Below are positions 56,411 to 64,000 of a stretch of 64,000 bases of DNA, one piece after another. The stretch covers positions 1 through 64,000 of the forward strand of contig CAVTAV010000004.1 of assembly GCA_963732795.1 (NCBI GenBank), read 5' to 3'. This stretch comes from CAVTAV01 sp963732795 (GTDB lineage Bacteria > Pseudomonadota > Alphaproteobacteria > CAVTAV01). Position 1 is the first letter of the stretch, and each line of letters opens with the position of its first letter. Under the pieces are notes generated by a model that saw nothing but the letters and a program-made list of their open reading frames with translations, was not told where the DNA came from and did not search any database. Position numbers and translations under genes: made by a program.

Positions 56411-58228
56411 TCAATGATTGTCGCGTGGCGGCCCGAACTTACGCGCAATATCTTGGTACTTCAGCGCCATTTCGAGCACCATGCCGTCGCCCAACTGTCC
56501 GACGAGCCCGCGCTGAATTTCCTGCCAGGGCGTTTGCGACGCCGGATACGGATAACCCCCGCGCGCCTCGAGATCGGCCCGCCGGCGCGAGAGTTCTTCG
56601 TCGGAGATCAGGATATTCGCCGCACAGCGCCGGAGGTCGATGCGCACGTTGTCGCCACTCTGGAGAAGCGCCAGACCGCCGCCGATCGCCGCCTCCGGCG
56701 AAGCGTTCAAAATTGACGGCGAACCGGATGTGCCGGATTGCCGGCCGTCGCCGACGCAGGGCAGCGCCTTGATGCCGCGTTTGATGAGCGCGGCCGGCGG
56801 TTGCATGTTTACGACCTCCGCAGCCCCGGGATATCCGATCGGCCCCGTTCCCCGGATGAAGAGGACGGAGTGCTCGTCGACGCCGAGTGCCGGATCCTCG
56901 ATACGGGAGTGATAATCCTCGGGACCGTCGAACACGACGGCCCGCCCTTCGAAGGCATCCGGATCCTTTGCGTTGGAGAGAAAGCGCTGGCGAAACTCTT
57001 CGCTGATCACACTCGTCTTCATAATGGCATTGTCGAAGAGGTTGCCGCTCAACACGATAAAGCCGGCGTCCGCGCGCATGGGAGTGTCGAAGGGGCGAAT
57101 AACCCTCTCATCCATGATCTCGTGACCACGGCAATTTTCACCGATGGTCTTGCCGTTGGCTGTCTTCGCACCTTCCGCAATGAGACCGTGCTTCATCAAC
57201 TCGTTCACCACCACCGGCACCCCGCCTGCGTGATGATAGTCCTCGCCAAGATATTCGCCGGCCGGCTGCAGATTTACGAGGAGCGGAACCTTTCGCCCGT
57301 AGGTCTGCCAATCCGTCAGCGGTAAATCTACGCCGATATGGCGCGCAATTGCCGAGATGTGGATCGGCGCGTTGGTTGAACCGCCGATCGCCGAATTTGC
57401 CACGATTGCATTTCGGAATGCTTCCGGCGTCAGGATGTCCGAGGGTTTCAGATCTTCCTCTACCATGCCGACGATACGCTTGCCGGTGAGATAGGCCATC
57501 TGCTGGCGTTCGCGGTAAGGAGCCGGAATTGAAGCCGAGCCCGGCAATTGCATTCCCAGCACCTCGGCGAGCGAATTCATAGTCGTCGCGGTGCCCATCG
57601 TGTTGCAGTAGCCGGTAGACGGCGCCGAACTCGCGACAAGCTCAATGAATTCCGCGTAATCGAGCTCGCCCGCCGCCATCATTTCACGCGCCTTCCACAC
57701 GACGGTGCCGGATCCCGTACGTTCGCCGCGATGCCAGCCATTCAGCATCGTTCCGACAGAGAGCGCGATCGCGGGAATGTTCACCGTCGCCGCTGCCATG
57801 AGGCAAGCAGGCGTTGTTTTGTCACAGCCGATTGTCAGCACCACGCCGTCGAGCGGGTAGCCGTAGAGCAACTCGACGAGACCGAGATAGGCGAGATTAC
57901 GGTCAAGGCTCGCGGTGGGACGCTTGCCGGTCTCCTGGATCGGATGCACCGGAAACTCGATAGCGATGCCACCGGCCTCACGGATGCCCTCGCGGATCCG
58001 GTCGGCCAGCACTATGTGATGACGGTTGCAGGGCGAGAGGTCGGAGCCGGTCTGGGCTATACCGATGATTGGCTTTCCGGACTGCAGTTCTTCGCGGGTC
58101 AGGCCGAAATTCAGGTAGCGTTCGAGATAGAGCGAGGTCATCGACGGATTGTCCGGGTTGTCGAACCAAGCCCGCGATCTCAACCGGCGCGGTGCGGACG
58201 AATAAGCGTCGTCGCGATGGTCAGCCAT
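56411..58228 (-). CDS. IlvD/Edd-family sugar-acid dehydratase, probably L-arabonate dehydratase
   Basis: An iron-sulfur dehydratase converting an aldonate to a 2-keto-3-deoxy acid; in this context L-arabonate to L-2-keto-3-deoxyarabonate. The 605-residue protein has the cluster-ligand regions DLSPCNRHH near residue 60, GCDKTTPACLMAAATV near 130 and PCVGDGRQSGTSGSPS near 480. The start at 58228 (MADHRDD) is chosen because GAGG lies about 9 bases upstream; ATG 58234 is possible and a longer frame to 58378 has no family match. It is divergent from the L-arabinose dehydrogenase gene, with motif site 3 between them. Confidence 0.92.
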   Translation of the reverse strand: MADHRDDAYSSAPRRLRSRAWFDNPDNPSMTSLYLERYLNFGLTREELQSGKPIIGIAQTGSDLSPCNRHHIVLADRIREGIREAGGIAIEFPVHPIQETGKRPTASLDRNLAYLGLVELLYGYPLDGVVLTIGCDKTTPACLMAAATVNIPAIALSVGTMLNGWHRGERTGSGTVVWKAREMMAAGELDYAEFIELVASSAPSTGYCNTMGTATTMNSLAEVLGMQLPGSASIPAPYRERQQMAYLTGKRIVGMVEEDLKPSDILTPEAFRNAIVANSAIGGSTNAPIHISAIARHIGVDLPLTDWQTYGRKVPLLVNLQPAGEYLGEDYHHAGGVPVVVNELMKHGLIAEGAKTANGKTIGENCRGHEIMDERVIRPFDTPMRADAGFIVLSGNLFDNAIMKTSVISEEFRQRFLSNAKDPDAFEGRAVVFDGPEDYHSRIEDPALGVDEHSVLFIRGTGPIGYPGAAEVVNMQPPAALIKRGIKALPCVGDGRQSGTSGSPSILNASPEAAIGGGLALLQSGDNVRIDLRRCAANILISDEELSRRRADLEARGGYPYPASQTPWQEIQRGLVGQLGDGMVLEMALKYQDIARKFGPPRDNH

Positions 58229-58287
58229 ACCCATTGCCTCAGTGTTGGCTCTTAACTCGTTTGACAGCTTTCGCCGCCGATGTCTAT

Positions 58288-58300
58288 TTGTACGAGAAAT
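58288..58300 (+). promoter_or_regulatory. Arabinose-regulon 13-base motif, site 3
   Basis: TTGTACGAGAAAT, two mismatches from the consensus, in the divergent promoter between the dehydratase (start 60 bases away) and the L-arabinose dehydrogenase (22 bases away). It could control both directions. Confidence 0.5.
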
Positions 58301-58321
58301 ATCTAAGAAATGGGAGGGCGT

Positions 58322-59248
58322 TTGGCTAGGCTGCGAATTGGCCTGGTGGGGGCCGGCAAGATCGCACTGGAGCAGCATGTGCCGGCCATCGCGGCCGGTG
58401 ACGCCTTCGAGCTCGTAGGCGTTGTCGACCCCATGGCGCGGGTCCCCGGTGTCGAGAGCTATTCCTCTTTGTCGGACATGTTGAAGGCCGCGGATCCCGT
58501 GGCGGTCTCAATTTGCACCCCACCTCAGGTCCGATATTCCATCGCGCGCACCGCACTCGACGCCGGAAGGCACGTTCTGCTCGAAAAGCCTCCTGTCGCG
58601 ACGGTCGGCGAGTTGGAGAACCTGGCGCGTCACGCAAAGGCCGCAGGTGTCACGCTCTTCACCGCATGGCACTCTCGCTTCGCGCCCGCCGTTCCCGCCG
58701 CACGGCATTGGATCGCCGCGCACCGTCCGCGCTTCATCAAGGTGACCTGGCGCGAGGACGTGAGGCGCTGGCATGAAGGGCAGCAATGGATCTGGGAGCC
58801 CGGCGGGCTCGGCGTTTTCGATCCGGGGATCAACGCCTTGTCGATTCTGACCGACATTCTGGGCGAGCCGCTCTTCGTCACCCGGGCAAGCGTGGAGGTT
58901 CCGGAAAACCGTGCCGCACCGATCGCGGCAAAACTCGATCTGAGCACCGCCGGCGAGGCAAGAATCGAAGCCGAGTTCGACTGGCGCGAGACCGGTCCCC
59001 AGACATGGGATATTACGGTGTCGGCCGCCGACGGAGCCGAAATTGTGCTCTCCATCGGGGGACACCGCATCTCGGACAGCAGCGACGTGCCGCTGGATGC
59101 GCTGGAAGGCGAATACCCGGCGATTTACCGACGCTTTGCCGAGCTAATCGCGGCGGGACAAAGCGATGTTCATGCGGAGCCGTTACGGCTGGTAGCCGAT
59201 GCTTTTCTCATCGCGGAGTGGCGCGAGGTCGCCCCGTTCATCGAATGA
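58322..59248 (+). CDS. L-arabinose (D-galactose) 1-dehydrogenase, Gfo/Idh/MocA family
   Basis: First enzyme of oxidative L-arabinose breakdown: L-arabinose + NAD(P)+ to L-arabinono-lactone. The 308-residue protein is close to the Azospirillum brasilense enzyme as I remember it: LGVVG/IGLVGAGKIALEQH Rossmann start, QVRYSIARTALDAGRHVLLE with the catalytic EKPP, FTAWHSRFAPAV, and the diagnostic REDVRRWHEGQQWIWEPGG followed by FDPGINALSI. The TTG start at 58322 is supported by GGGAGGG five bases upstream; ATG 58310 lacks a site. It is divergent from the arabonate dehydratase. Confidence 0.92.
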   Translation: MARLRIGLVGAGKIALEQHVPAIAAGDAFELVGVVDPMARVPGVESYSSLSDMLKAADPVAVSICTPPQVRYSIARTALDAGRHVLLEKPPVATVGELENLARHAKAAGVTLFTAWHSRFAPAVPAARHWIAAHRPRFIKVTWREDVRRWHEGQQWIWEPGGLGVFDPGINALSILTDILGEPLFVTRASVEVPENRAAPIAAKLDLSTAGEARIEAEFDWRETGPQTWDITVSAADGAEIVLSIGGHRISDSSDVPLDALEGEYPAIYRRFAELIAAGQSDVHAEPLRLVADAFLIAEWREVAPFIE

Positions 59249-59305
59249 GCCGGATGCGAACATCGCCTCTCGCGGCGCCTTTGACCGATGCCGGCCGATC
59301 CCATA

Positions 59306-59318
59306 TTGTATGAGTAAT
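59306..59318 (+). promoter_or_regulatory. Arabinose-regulon 13-base motif, site 4
   Basis: TTGTATGAGTAAT, identical to site 1, 58 bases before the start of the aldose epimerase gene and 57 bases after the end of the L-arabinose dehydrogenase gene. Confidence 0.6.
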
Positions 59319-59375
59319 AATGGACGATAGGGGTCCGCCCGTTGACGGCGGCCGTTTCTCGAGGGGGAAGACCAG

Positions 59376-60551
59376 ATGGCGTCGAGCGGCAAAAGGGCGG
59401 ATGCGAATCGCGCGGGGTTAATCGCTGCGGGGGCGGCTATGGCAACAGCAGTTGTAGGCTTATCGGCGCCGGTGTCTGCGGCGACCGCTACGAAAGCTGT
59501 CTTCGGCAAGCTGACCGACGGCACCAAGATCGAGTCCGTCATTTTGACAAATGGTAAAAGTATGAAAGCGCGCGTCATGACGCTGGGCGCCAGCCTCCAG
59601 TCGCTTGACGTCCCCGATCGAGACGGCAAGAGCGCAAACGTCGTGCTCGGCTACGCCACGCCGCAAAAATATCTGGATGTGCCGAACTATTTCGGTGCAA
59701 CGGTCGGCCGTTTCGCGAACCGTGTCGCCGGGGCGACGTTCACGCTGGACGGCAAGACCTATCATCTGGAGGCGAATGATGGCGGCAACTCGCTCCACGG
59801 CGGCTTCAAGGGGTTCGACAAGCAGGTCTGGACGATCAAATCGGTGACATCCGGCAAGACGGCAAGCGTCACACTGGCCTACAGGAGCCCGGATGGCTCA
59901 GGCGGCTATCCCGGAAACCTCGACGTTTCAGCGACTTATGCGTTGAACGACGATAATGTGTTGTCGGTGACCTATACGGCGACGACCGACGCGCCCACCA
60001 TTGTCAATATTTCAAACCACAGTTTCTGGAATTTGCGCGGAGAGGCGAGTGCCCACGACGTGATGGACGACAATCTGACTATCGACGCCGACGCGATTAC
60101 TCCGGTTGACGCGAAGTTGATTCCAACCGGCGAAATCCAGAAGGTCGACGGGACGCCGTTCGACTTCCGCAAAGGCAAGGCTATTGGGAAGGACATCCGC
60201 GACGGCAAGTCCGAGCAGCTTCTGATCGCCAAGGGCTACGACCACAATTTCGTATTGAACGGCGCGTCCGCTGGCGCAGTGCGACGTGCCGCCCGGCTGG
60301 CGGATTCGCACTCCGGCCGGGTCATGGAGCTTTATACCGATCAACCCGGCCTACAGGTCTATACCGGCAATTTCCTCGATGGCTCGGTCGCCGGAACGAG
60401 CGACCATGTCTATCGCCAGACCGATGGAATTGCGATGGAGCCCCAGCATTTTCCGGATGCGCCCAACCAGCCGAATTTCGCACCGGTCACGCTTCGCCCC
60501 GGCGAGACGTACGTCAACAAGATCGAATACCATTTCTCGACGGCGAAGTAG
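59376..60551 (+). CDS. galM: Exported aldose 1-epimerase (mutarotase)
   Basis: Interconverts alpha and beta anomers of an aldose, here probably L-arabinose released outside the cytoplasm. The 391-residue protein has an N-terminal export signal (NRAGLIAAGAAMATAVVGLSAPVSA) and the galactose-mutarotase fold with GATVGRFANRVAGATF near residue 110, NDGGNSLHGGFKGFDKQVW near 133 with a substrate-contact His, NISNHSFWNL with the acid His near 210 and LQVYTGNFLDG near 325. GGGGGAAG precedes ATG 59376. It has its own motif site and converges with the FAH gene 10 bases downstream. Confidence 0.93.
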   Translation: MASSGKRADANRAGLIAAGAAMATAVVGLSAPVSAATATKAVFGKLTDGTKIESVILTNGKSMKARVMTLGASLQSLDVPDRDGKSANVVLGYATPQKYLDVPNYFGATVGRFANRVAGATFTLDGKTYHLEANDGGNSLHGGFKGFDKQVWTIKSVTSGKTASVTLAYRSPDGSGGYPGNLDVSATYALNDDNVLSVTYTATTDAPTIVNISNHSFWNLRGEASAHDVMDDNLTIDADAITPVDAKLIPTGEIQKVDGTPFDFRKGKAIGKDIRDGKSEQLLIAKGYDHNFVLNGASAGAVRRAARLADSHSGRVMELYTDQPGLQVYTGNFLDGSVAGTSDHVYRQTDGIAMEPQHFPDAPNQPNFAPVTLRPGETYVNKIEYHFSTAK

Positions 60552-60561
60552 TCGCCGCCCG

Positions 60562-61556
60562 TCAGAGCACGGTGACGTTCACCTCTCCCGCTTCCTCGGC
60601 CACGATCGGGTTTCGAAGGGGCACCGAGAAGCCGTTTGCCGAGATCTCGAATACGTCGCCCGGCCCGGTCTTGATGCCGTCCGAGAAGGACAGCGTCGCC
60701 GTGCCGAAGAAATGAATGTGCGCGTCTCCTGGCCGGCGGAACAGACGGTATTTGAAATGGTGCCGTTCAAGATTGGCGATTGAATGGGACATGTTTTCCT
60801 CGCCGGTGAGGAACGGCTTTTCCCATAGCAATTTGCCTCCGCGCCAGATCCGGCTCATGCCACGGACGTCCTTCGGCAGGTCGCCGGTCAGCAATTCTGC
60901 GCCAAGGGCGGCCGAACGCAGCTTCGAATGGGCAAGCCACAAGTAATTGCCGCGTTCGATCACATGATCGGAAAATTCATTGGCGAGGCAGAAGCCCGAG
61001 GCGAAACGGGTTTCCGGCATCGTCGATGATGTAGATTCCGGCAATTTCCGGCTCTTCTCCGCCGTCCTCGGCAAAGGCCGGACATAGGCAACGGCGCACC
61101 GGTCGCCACGATCACGCTGCCGTCGCCCTTGTAGAACCATTCGGGCTGCACGCCCTTTTCGCCGGGCTCCGGCTTGCCGCCCTCGAGGCCCATATTGAAC
61201 ATGCGCATGGAATCCGTCAGGGCTTCGGCCGTCGCCGCCTTGTGCATCGTGTCCCGGCTTTCCGCCGAACCAAGATGGGTGAGGCCCGTGCCCGTCAGAA
61301 ACAGATGCGCGGGATCGGGATGGTCGATGGGGGCCATCAGCCGGTTGTCACGGGCAAGAGCCTCAAGGTCGATCTCTTCCTTGGACCTGAGCGCCGCCGC
61401 AAAGCCCGCGAGGTTCTGTCCCGCGGCGATAGCCGCGCGGGCGAGATCATAGGTCGTGGAAAAACCGTCGAGGCGAACCGCCCGGCTCCCGGAGTCGAGC
61501 ATGGCAACCGCACGACCGCCCTCTGTTGAGCGGTACTGAATCAAGCGCACGGACAT
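60562..61556 (-). pseudogene. FAH-family protein (AraD1-like), two frameshifts
   Basis: A fumarylacetoacetate-hydrolase-fold enzyme of about 330 residues, of the group found in arabinose/pentonate clusters. Seen in the first frame: VRLIQYRSTEGGRAVAML, FLTGTGLTHLGSAESRD, then VQPEWFYKGDGSVIVATG; in the second: AFAEDGGEEPEIAGIYIIDD; in the third: GFCLANEFSDHVIERGNYL and AHIHFFGTATLSFSDG. The frames change near 61082 (an extra base; family PLPMPAF) and near 60997 (an extra base; family RLGFCLANE). Its likely role is dehydration or cleavage of a 2-keto-3-deoxypentonate. It is read towards galM. Confidence 0.82.
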
Positions 61557-61764
61557 TCCTTGGGCTGCTTCCTGGAAGGAGAAGACATGCAGAAAAACCG
61601 TGCGAAAAAGCGGTCCAAGCGCAAACTCGAAAACTCATACATCATAGGGCGGGGCGTTTCCGCGTCAACGCATGCGATGCGGTGCGAACGAAGCTCTGTC
61701 GAGCGGCGAAAGCAACTCTGCTCGATCGCGGTAGATTGTAACCCGATCTGAAGTCCCCTATAAA

Positions 61765-61777
61765 TTGTCTGAGTAAA
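61765..61777 (+). promoter_or_regulatory. Arabinose-regulon 13-base motif, site 5
   Basis: TTGTCTGAGTAAA, two mismatches from the consensus, 63 bases before the GH51 start and about 210 bases upstream of the divergent FAH gene. Confidence 0.5.
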
Positions 61778-61839
61778 TCCGTTTCATGGGGATTCCCGCC
61801 GGGCCGACAACACGGATGGGCGGCAACAGGGAGGCGAAT

Positions 61840-63420
61840 TTGCAGAGGCACTCAAGGCGGCGCCAAGGGGCGGCTCTCACTTTCTTGGCGATGTTTATCG
61901 CAATGCCAGCGGCAACGGCACAGGCGCCGTTGTCGGCGAATGTGACGATCGAGGCCGACAAGCCTGGCGCGAAGATTGATCCGGACATTTTCGGCCAGTT
62001 TTCGGAACATCTCGGGCACGGCATCTACGACGGGCTCTGGGTCGGCAAGGATTCCAATATTCCGAATACGGACGGTTTCCGGAACGACGTCATCGCCGCG
62101 CTGAAAGACCTCCATGTTCCAGTCGTGCGTTGGCCTGGCGGCTGCTTCGCCGATGAATATCATTGGCGCGACGGTATCGGCCCAGCGGATAAGCGCCCAG
62201 TGACGGTCAACACTAACTGGGGCGGCGTGCCGGAGCCTAATACCTTCGGCACCGACGAATTCATGAAATTCGTCGAGATGATCGGCGCCAAGGCATATGT
62301 CAACGGCAATGTCGGTACCGGTTCGCCTGCGGAAATGGCGGACTGGCTTAAATACCTGACTGCCGATCAGGACACGACGCTGGTTCGCATGCGCACGGCC
62401 AATGGACATAAGGATCCTTACAAAGTGCCGTTCTGGGCGATCGGCAACGAGACCTGGGGCTGCGGCGGCAACATGACGCCCGATTACTATGTCGATCTGT
62501 TCCGCCGGTATTCGACCTTTCTCAAGGCTCCACCGGGCGCCCGGCCGCTCATTATCGCGAGCGGCGGCCATGACGATATCGGCCCGATCTGGACCCGGAC
62601 GATCCTCGAAAAGGGCGGTCAGAACGTCGGCGCCATCACGTATCACTACTACACGATTCCCTCGCGCACCCATGACTGGCAGCACAAAGGCAATGCGATC
62701 GGTTTTCCGGAAAGCGAGTGGATCTCGACGATGGTGAATGCGCTCCAGATCGGCGATCACATCGCGGACAACATCAAAATCATGGACGAGCTCGATCCCG
62801 ACAAAAAGGTGGCTTTGTTCGTCGACGAATGGGGCACCTGGTACGATCCGGAACCCGGCCGCAATCCCGGCTTTCTCTATCAGCAGAACACTGTCCGCGA
62901 CGCCGTCGTGGCGGCGTCCGAGCTTCACATCTTCATGAGCCACGCGGACCGGATCCGCATGGCCAACATCGCGCAGACCATCAACGTGCTGCAGGCCATG
63001 GTACTGACGGACGGACCGAAGATGGTGCTGACCCCGACGTATCATGTCTTCCACATGATGATACCATTCCAGGGCGCCACGAGCCTGCCCTCGGATGTCG
63101 AAGCACCGGATTACGCGGATGACGGACTATCCGTGCCGGCGATCAGCGTTATGGCGGCGCGCGACGCGGCGGGTGACATTATTTATTCCCTCGTCAACCG
63201 GAATCCGAAACGGGCGGTCAAGGTGTCGACGACGGTCGAAGGCGCCAAGGCCAAGAGGGTAAGCGGGCTCGTCCTGACCGGCTCCACGATGGATGCGCAC
63301 AATACGTTTGACCAACCCGATCAGGTCCATCCGGTGGCCTTTGGCGGCGCAAAGCTCAAAAGCGGCAAGCTCGATGTCGACCTACCGCCCAAATCCGTGG
63401 TGGTTCTCAAACTGAATTAA
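61840..63420 (+). CDS. Secreted alpha-L-arabinofuranosidase, GH51
   Basis: A retaining glycosidase that removes arabinofuranosyl side chains from arabinoxylan or arabinan. The 526-residue protein carries a signal peptide (ALTFLAMFIAMPAATAQAP). The TIM barrel has DIFGQFSEHLGHGIYDG near residue 47, VVRWPGGCFADEYHWRDG near 95, the acid/base Glu in WAIGNETWGCGG near 200 and the nucleophile Glu in ALFVDEWGTWYDP near 330; a beta-sandwich ends the protein. TTG 61840 is chosen because GGGAGG is five bases upstream; ATG 61786 and 61816 have no site and lengthen the signal. Export is unusual for GH51, which is often cytoplasmic. Confidence 0.93.
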   Translation: MQRHSRRRQGAALTFLAMFIAMPAATAQAPLSANVTIEADKPGAKIDPDIFGQFSEHLGHGIYDGLWVGKDSNIPNTDGFRNDVIAALKDLHVPVVRWPGGCFADEYHWRDGIGPADKRPVTVNTNWGGVPEPNTFGTDEFMKFVEMIGAKAYVNGNVGTGSPAEMADWLKYLTADQDTTLVRMRTANGHKDPYKVPFWAIGNETWGCGGNMTPDYYVDLFRRYSTFLKAPPGARPLIIASGGHDDIGPIWTRTILEKGGQNVGAITYHYYTIPSRTHDWQHKGNAIGFPESEWISTMVNALQIGDHIADNIKIMDELDPDKKVALFVDEWGTWYDPEPGRNPGFLYQQNTVRDAVVAASELHIFMSHADRIRMANIAQTINVLQAMVLTDGPKMVLTPTYHVFHMMIPFQGATSLPSDVEAPDYADDGLSVPAISVMAARDAAGDIIYSLVNRNPKRAVKVSTTVEGAKAKRVSGLVLTGSTMDAHNTFDQPDQVHPVAFGGAKLKSGKLDVDLPPKSVVVLKLN

Positions 63421-63460
63421 ACGGCTGCCATCGTCCAATTGCCGCGCGGAACGACACTGT

Positions 63461-64000
63461 TTAGGCGCTCGGCGCGAGAAGCCTTCGCTCTGCCAAATTC
63501 GCCATGAGGGCACGGACCCCAAACTCCCACGGTGCCGCCGCCTTGGAAGTCGTCACTTCGTTGACCAGCGCACCGAGCCTCGAACTCGACACGGTTACCC
63601 TGTCGCCAAGCTTGTGGGTAAAGCCGCGCCCTGTGCCGCCGCGGTCTTCCGTGGGCGCGAACATCGTGCCGAGAAAAAGCACGAATCCGTCCGGATACTG
63701 GTGCTCACTAAGAGTTTGATCTATCAAGGTAAGTGGATCGCGGCTGATGAGGCCCATTGAGCTAACGGCCGATAGCGTGAACTCATCAGTGCCTTCGATT
63801 TCCAAATGAACTTCGGCACGACGCACGTCGTCGAGCGTAAAGCCATGGTCGAACAGTCGTACGAATGGGCCCAGAGCGCATGACGCGTTGTTATCCTTGG
63901 CTTTCCCAAGGAGGAGCGCCGAGCGGCCCTCGAAATCGCGCAAGTTGACGTCATTGCCGAGCATCGCGCCGATGGGGGTTCCGGCTGAGTTCATCACCAA
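63461..64000 (-). CDS. FAH-family 2-keto-3-deoxypentonate dehydratase (XylX-like), C-terminal part
   Basis: The frame runs off the right edge of the window; 179 C-terminal residues are visible. NDVNLRDFEGRSALLLGKAKDN, ALGPFVRLFD, QYPDGFVLFLGTMFAPTEDRG and GRGFTHKLGDRVTVSS follow the pattern of the XylX / KdpD-type FAH enzymes that turn 2-keto-3-deoxyxylonate or -arabonate into 2-oxoglutarate semialdehyde. This would be the step after the IlvD-type dehydratase. It converges with the GH51 gene with a 40-base gap. Confidence 0.8.
   Translation of the reverse strand: MVMNSAGTPIGAMLGNDVNLRDFEGRSALLLGKAKDNNASCALGPFVRLFDHGFTLDDVRRAEVHLEIEGTDEFTLSAVSSMGLISRDPLTLIDQTLSEHQYPDGFVLFLGTMFAPTEDRGGTGRGFTHKLGDRVTVSSSRLGALVNEVTTSKAAAPWEFGVRALMANLAERRLLAPSA

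Noticed and set aside
61852..63054. Minus-strand frame of 400 codons
   Set aside because: Antisense to the GH51 gene with both catalytic motifs on the plus strand.

Overview
The window looks like alphaproteobacterial chromosome, most likely Sphingomonadales. The reasons are two large TonB-receptor genes (one intact), a cyclic beta-1,2-glucan synthase of rhizobial type, an oxidative L-arabinose pathway, a BKACE-type catabolic unit and high-GC codon use. This is judged from protein families only; there is no rRNA or intact tRNA to confirm it. The whole stretch is accessory in character. It is a series of metabolic modules separated by insertion-sequence scars and by two 3' fragments of tRNA genes that look like island attachment sites.

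Positions 1-35,600 form a low-oxygen / energy-stress island: phosphoketolase and acetate kinase with a divergent phosphoglucomutase, a 2819-residue cyclic glucan synthase coupled to a tandem universal stress protein, an alternative F1-ATPase beta gene cut by an IS3 element, Trk potassium uptake, a PPK2 polyphosphate kinase, the tail of a P-type H+-ATPase, an RcnB-like repeat protein, an orphan HicA, a di-haem cytochrome c peroxidase, a second Usp, a frameshifted P-type cation ATPase and a YbhGFSR-like HlyD/ABC-2 exporter. Three FNR/FixK-type boxes lie in its intergenic regions. Several genes are broken (ATPase beta, H+-ATPase, P-type ATPase, HlyD, one permease), so the island seems to be decaying.

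Positions 35,600-44,000 hold a dense palindromic region ending in the 3' part of tRNA-Ser, an IS5 fragment, a frameshifted AraC regulator, an intact TonB receptor, a BKACE plus 2-hydroxyacid dehydrogenase pair, a small membrane protein and the 3' part of a tRNA-Leu. A 44-base element occurs twice and brackets the AraC/TonB-receptor segment.

Positions 44,000-50,100 are a quinate/shikimate module: TetR regulator, shikimate/quinate dehydrogenase, a deleted TonB receptor fused to a hydrolase tail, an AAHS-type transporter and a QuiC-type 3-dehydroshikimate dehydratase with two frameshifts. A perfect palindrome overlaps the probable promoter.

Positions 50,100-64,000, after a mosaic of two truncated IS3 transposases, carry an arabinoxylan/L-arabinose module: two CE1-like (feruloyl-esterase-like) esterases, an MFS transporter, a GntR regulator, an IlvD/Edd-type arabonate dehydratase, a Gfo/Idh L-arabinose dehydrogenase, a secreted aldose epimerase, a secreted GH51 arabinofuranosidase and two FAH-family enzymes (one frameshifted, one cut by the window end). 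Five copies of a 13-base motif, TTGTATGAGTAAT-like, sit upstream of almost every transcription unit there and look like the operator of a dedicated regulon. Together these genes would release arabinose from feruloylated hemicellulose and oxidise it towards 2-oxoglutarate.
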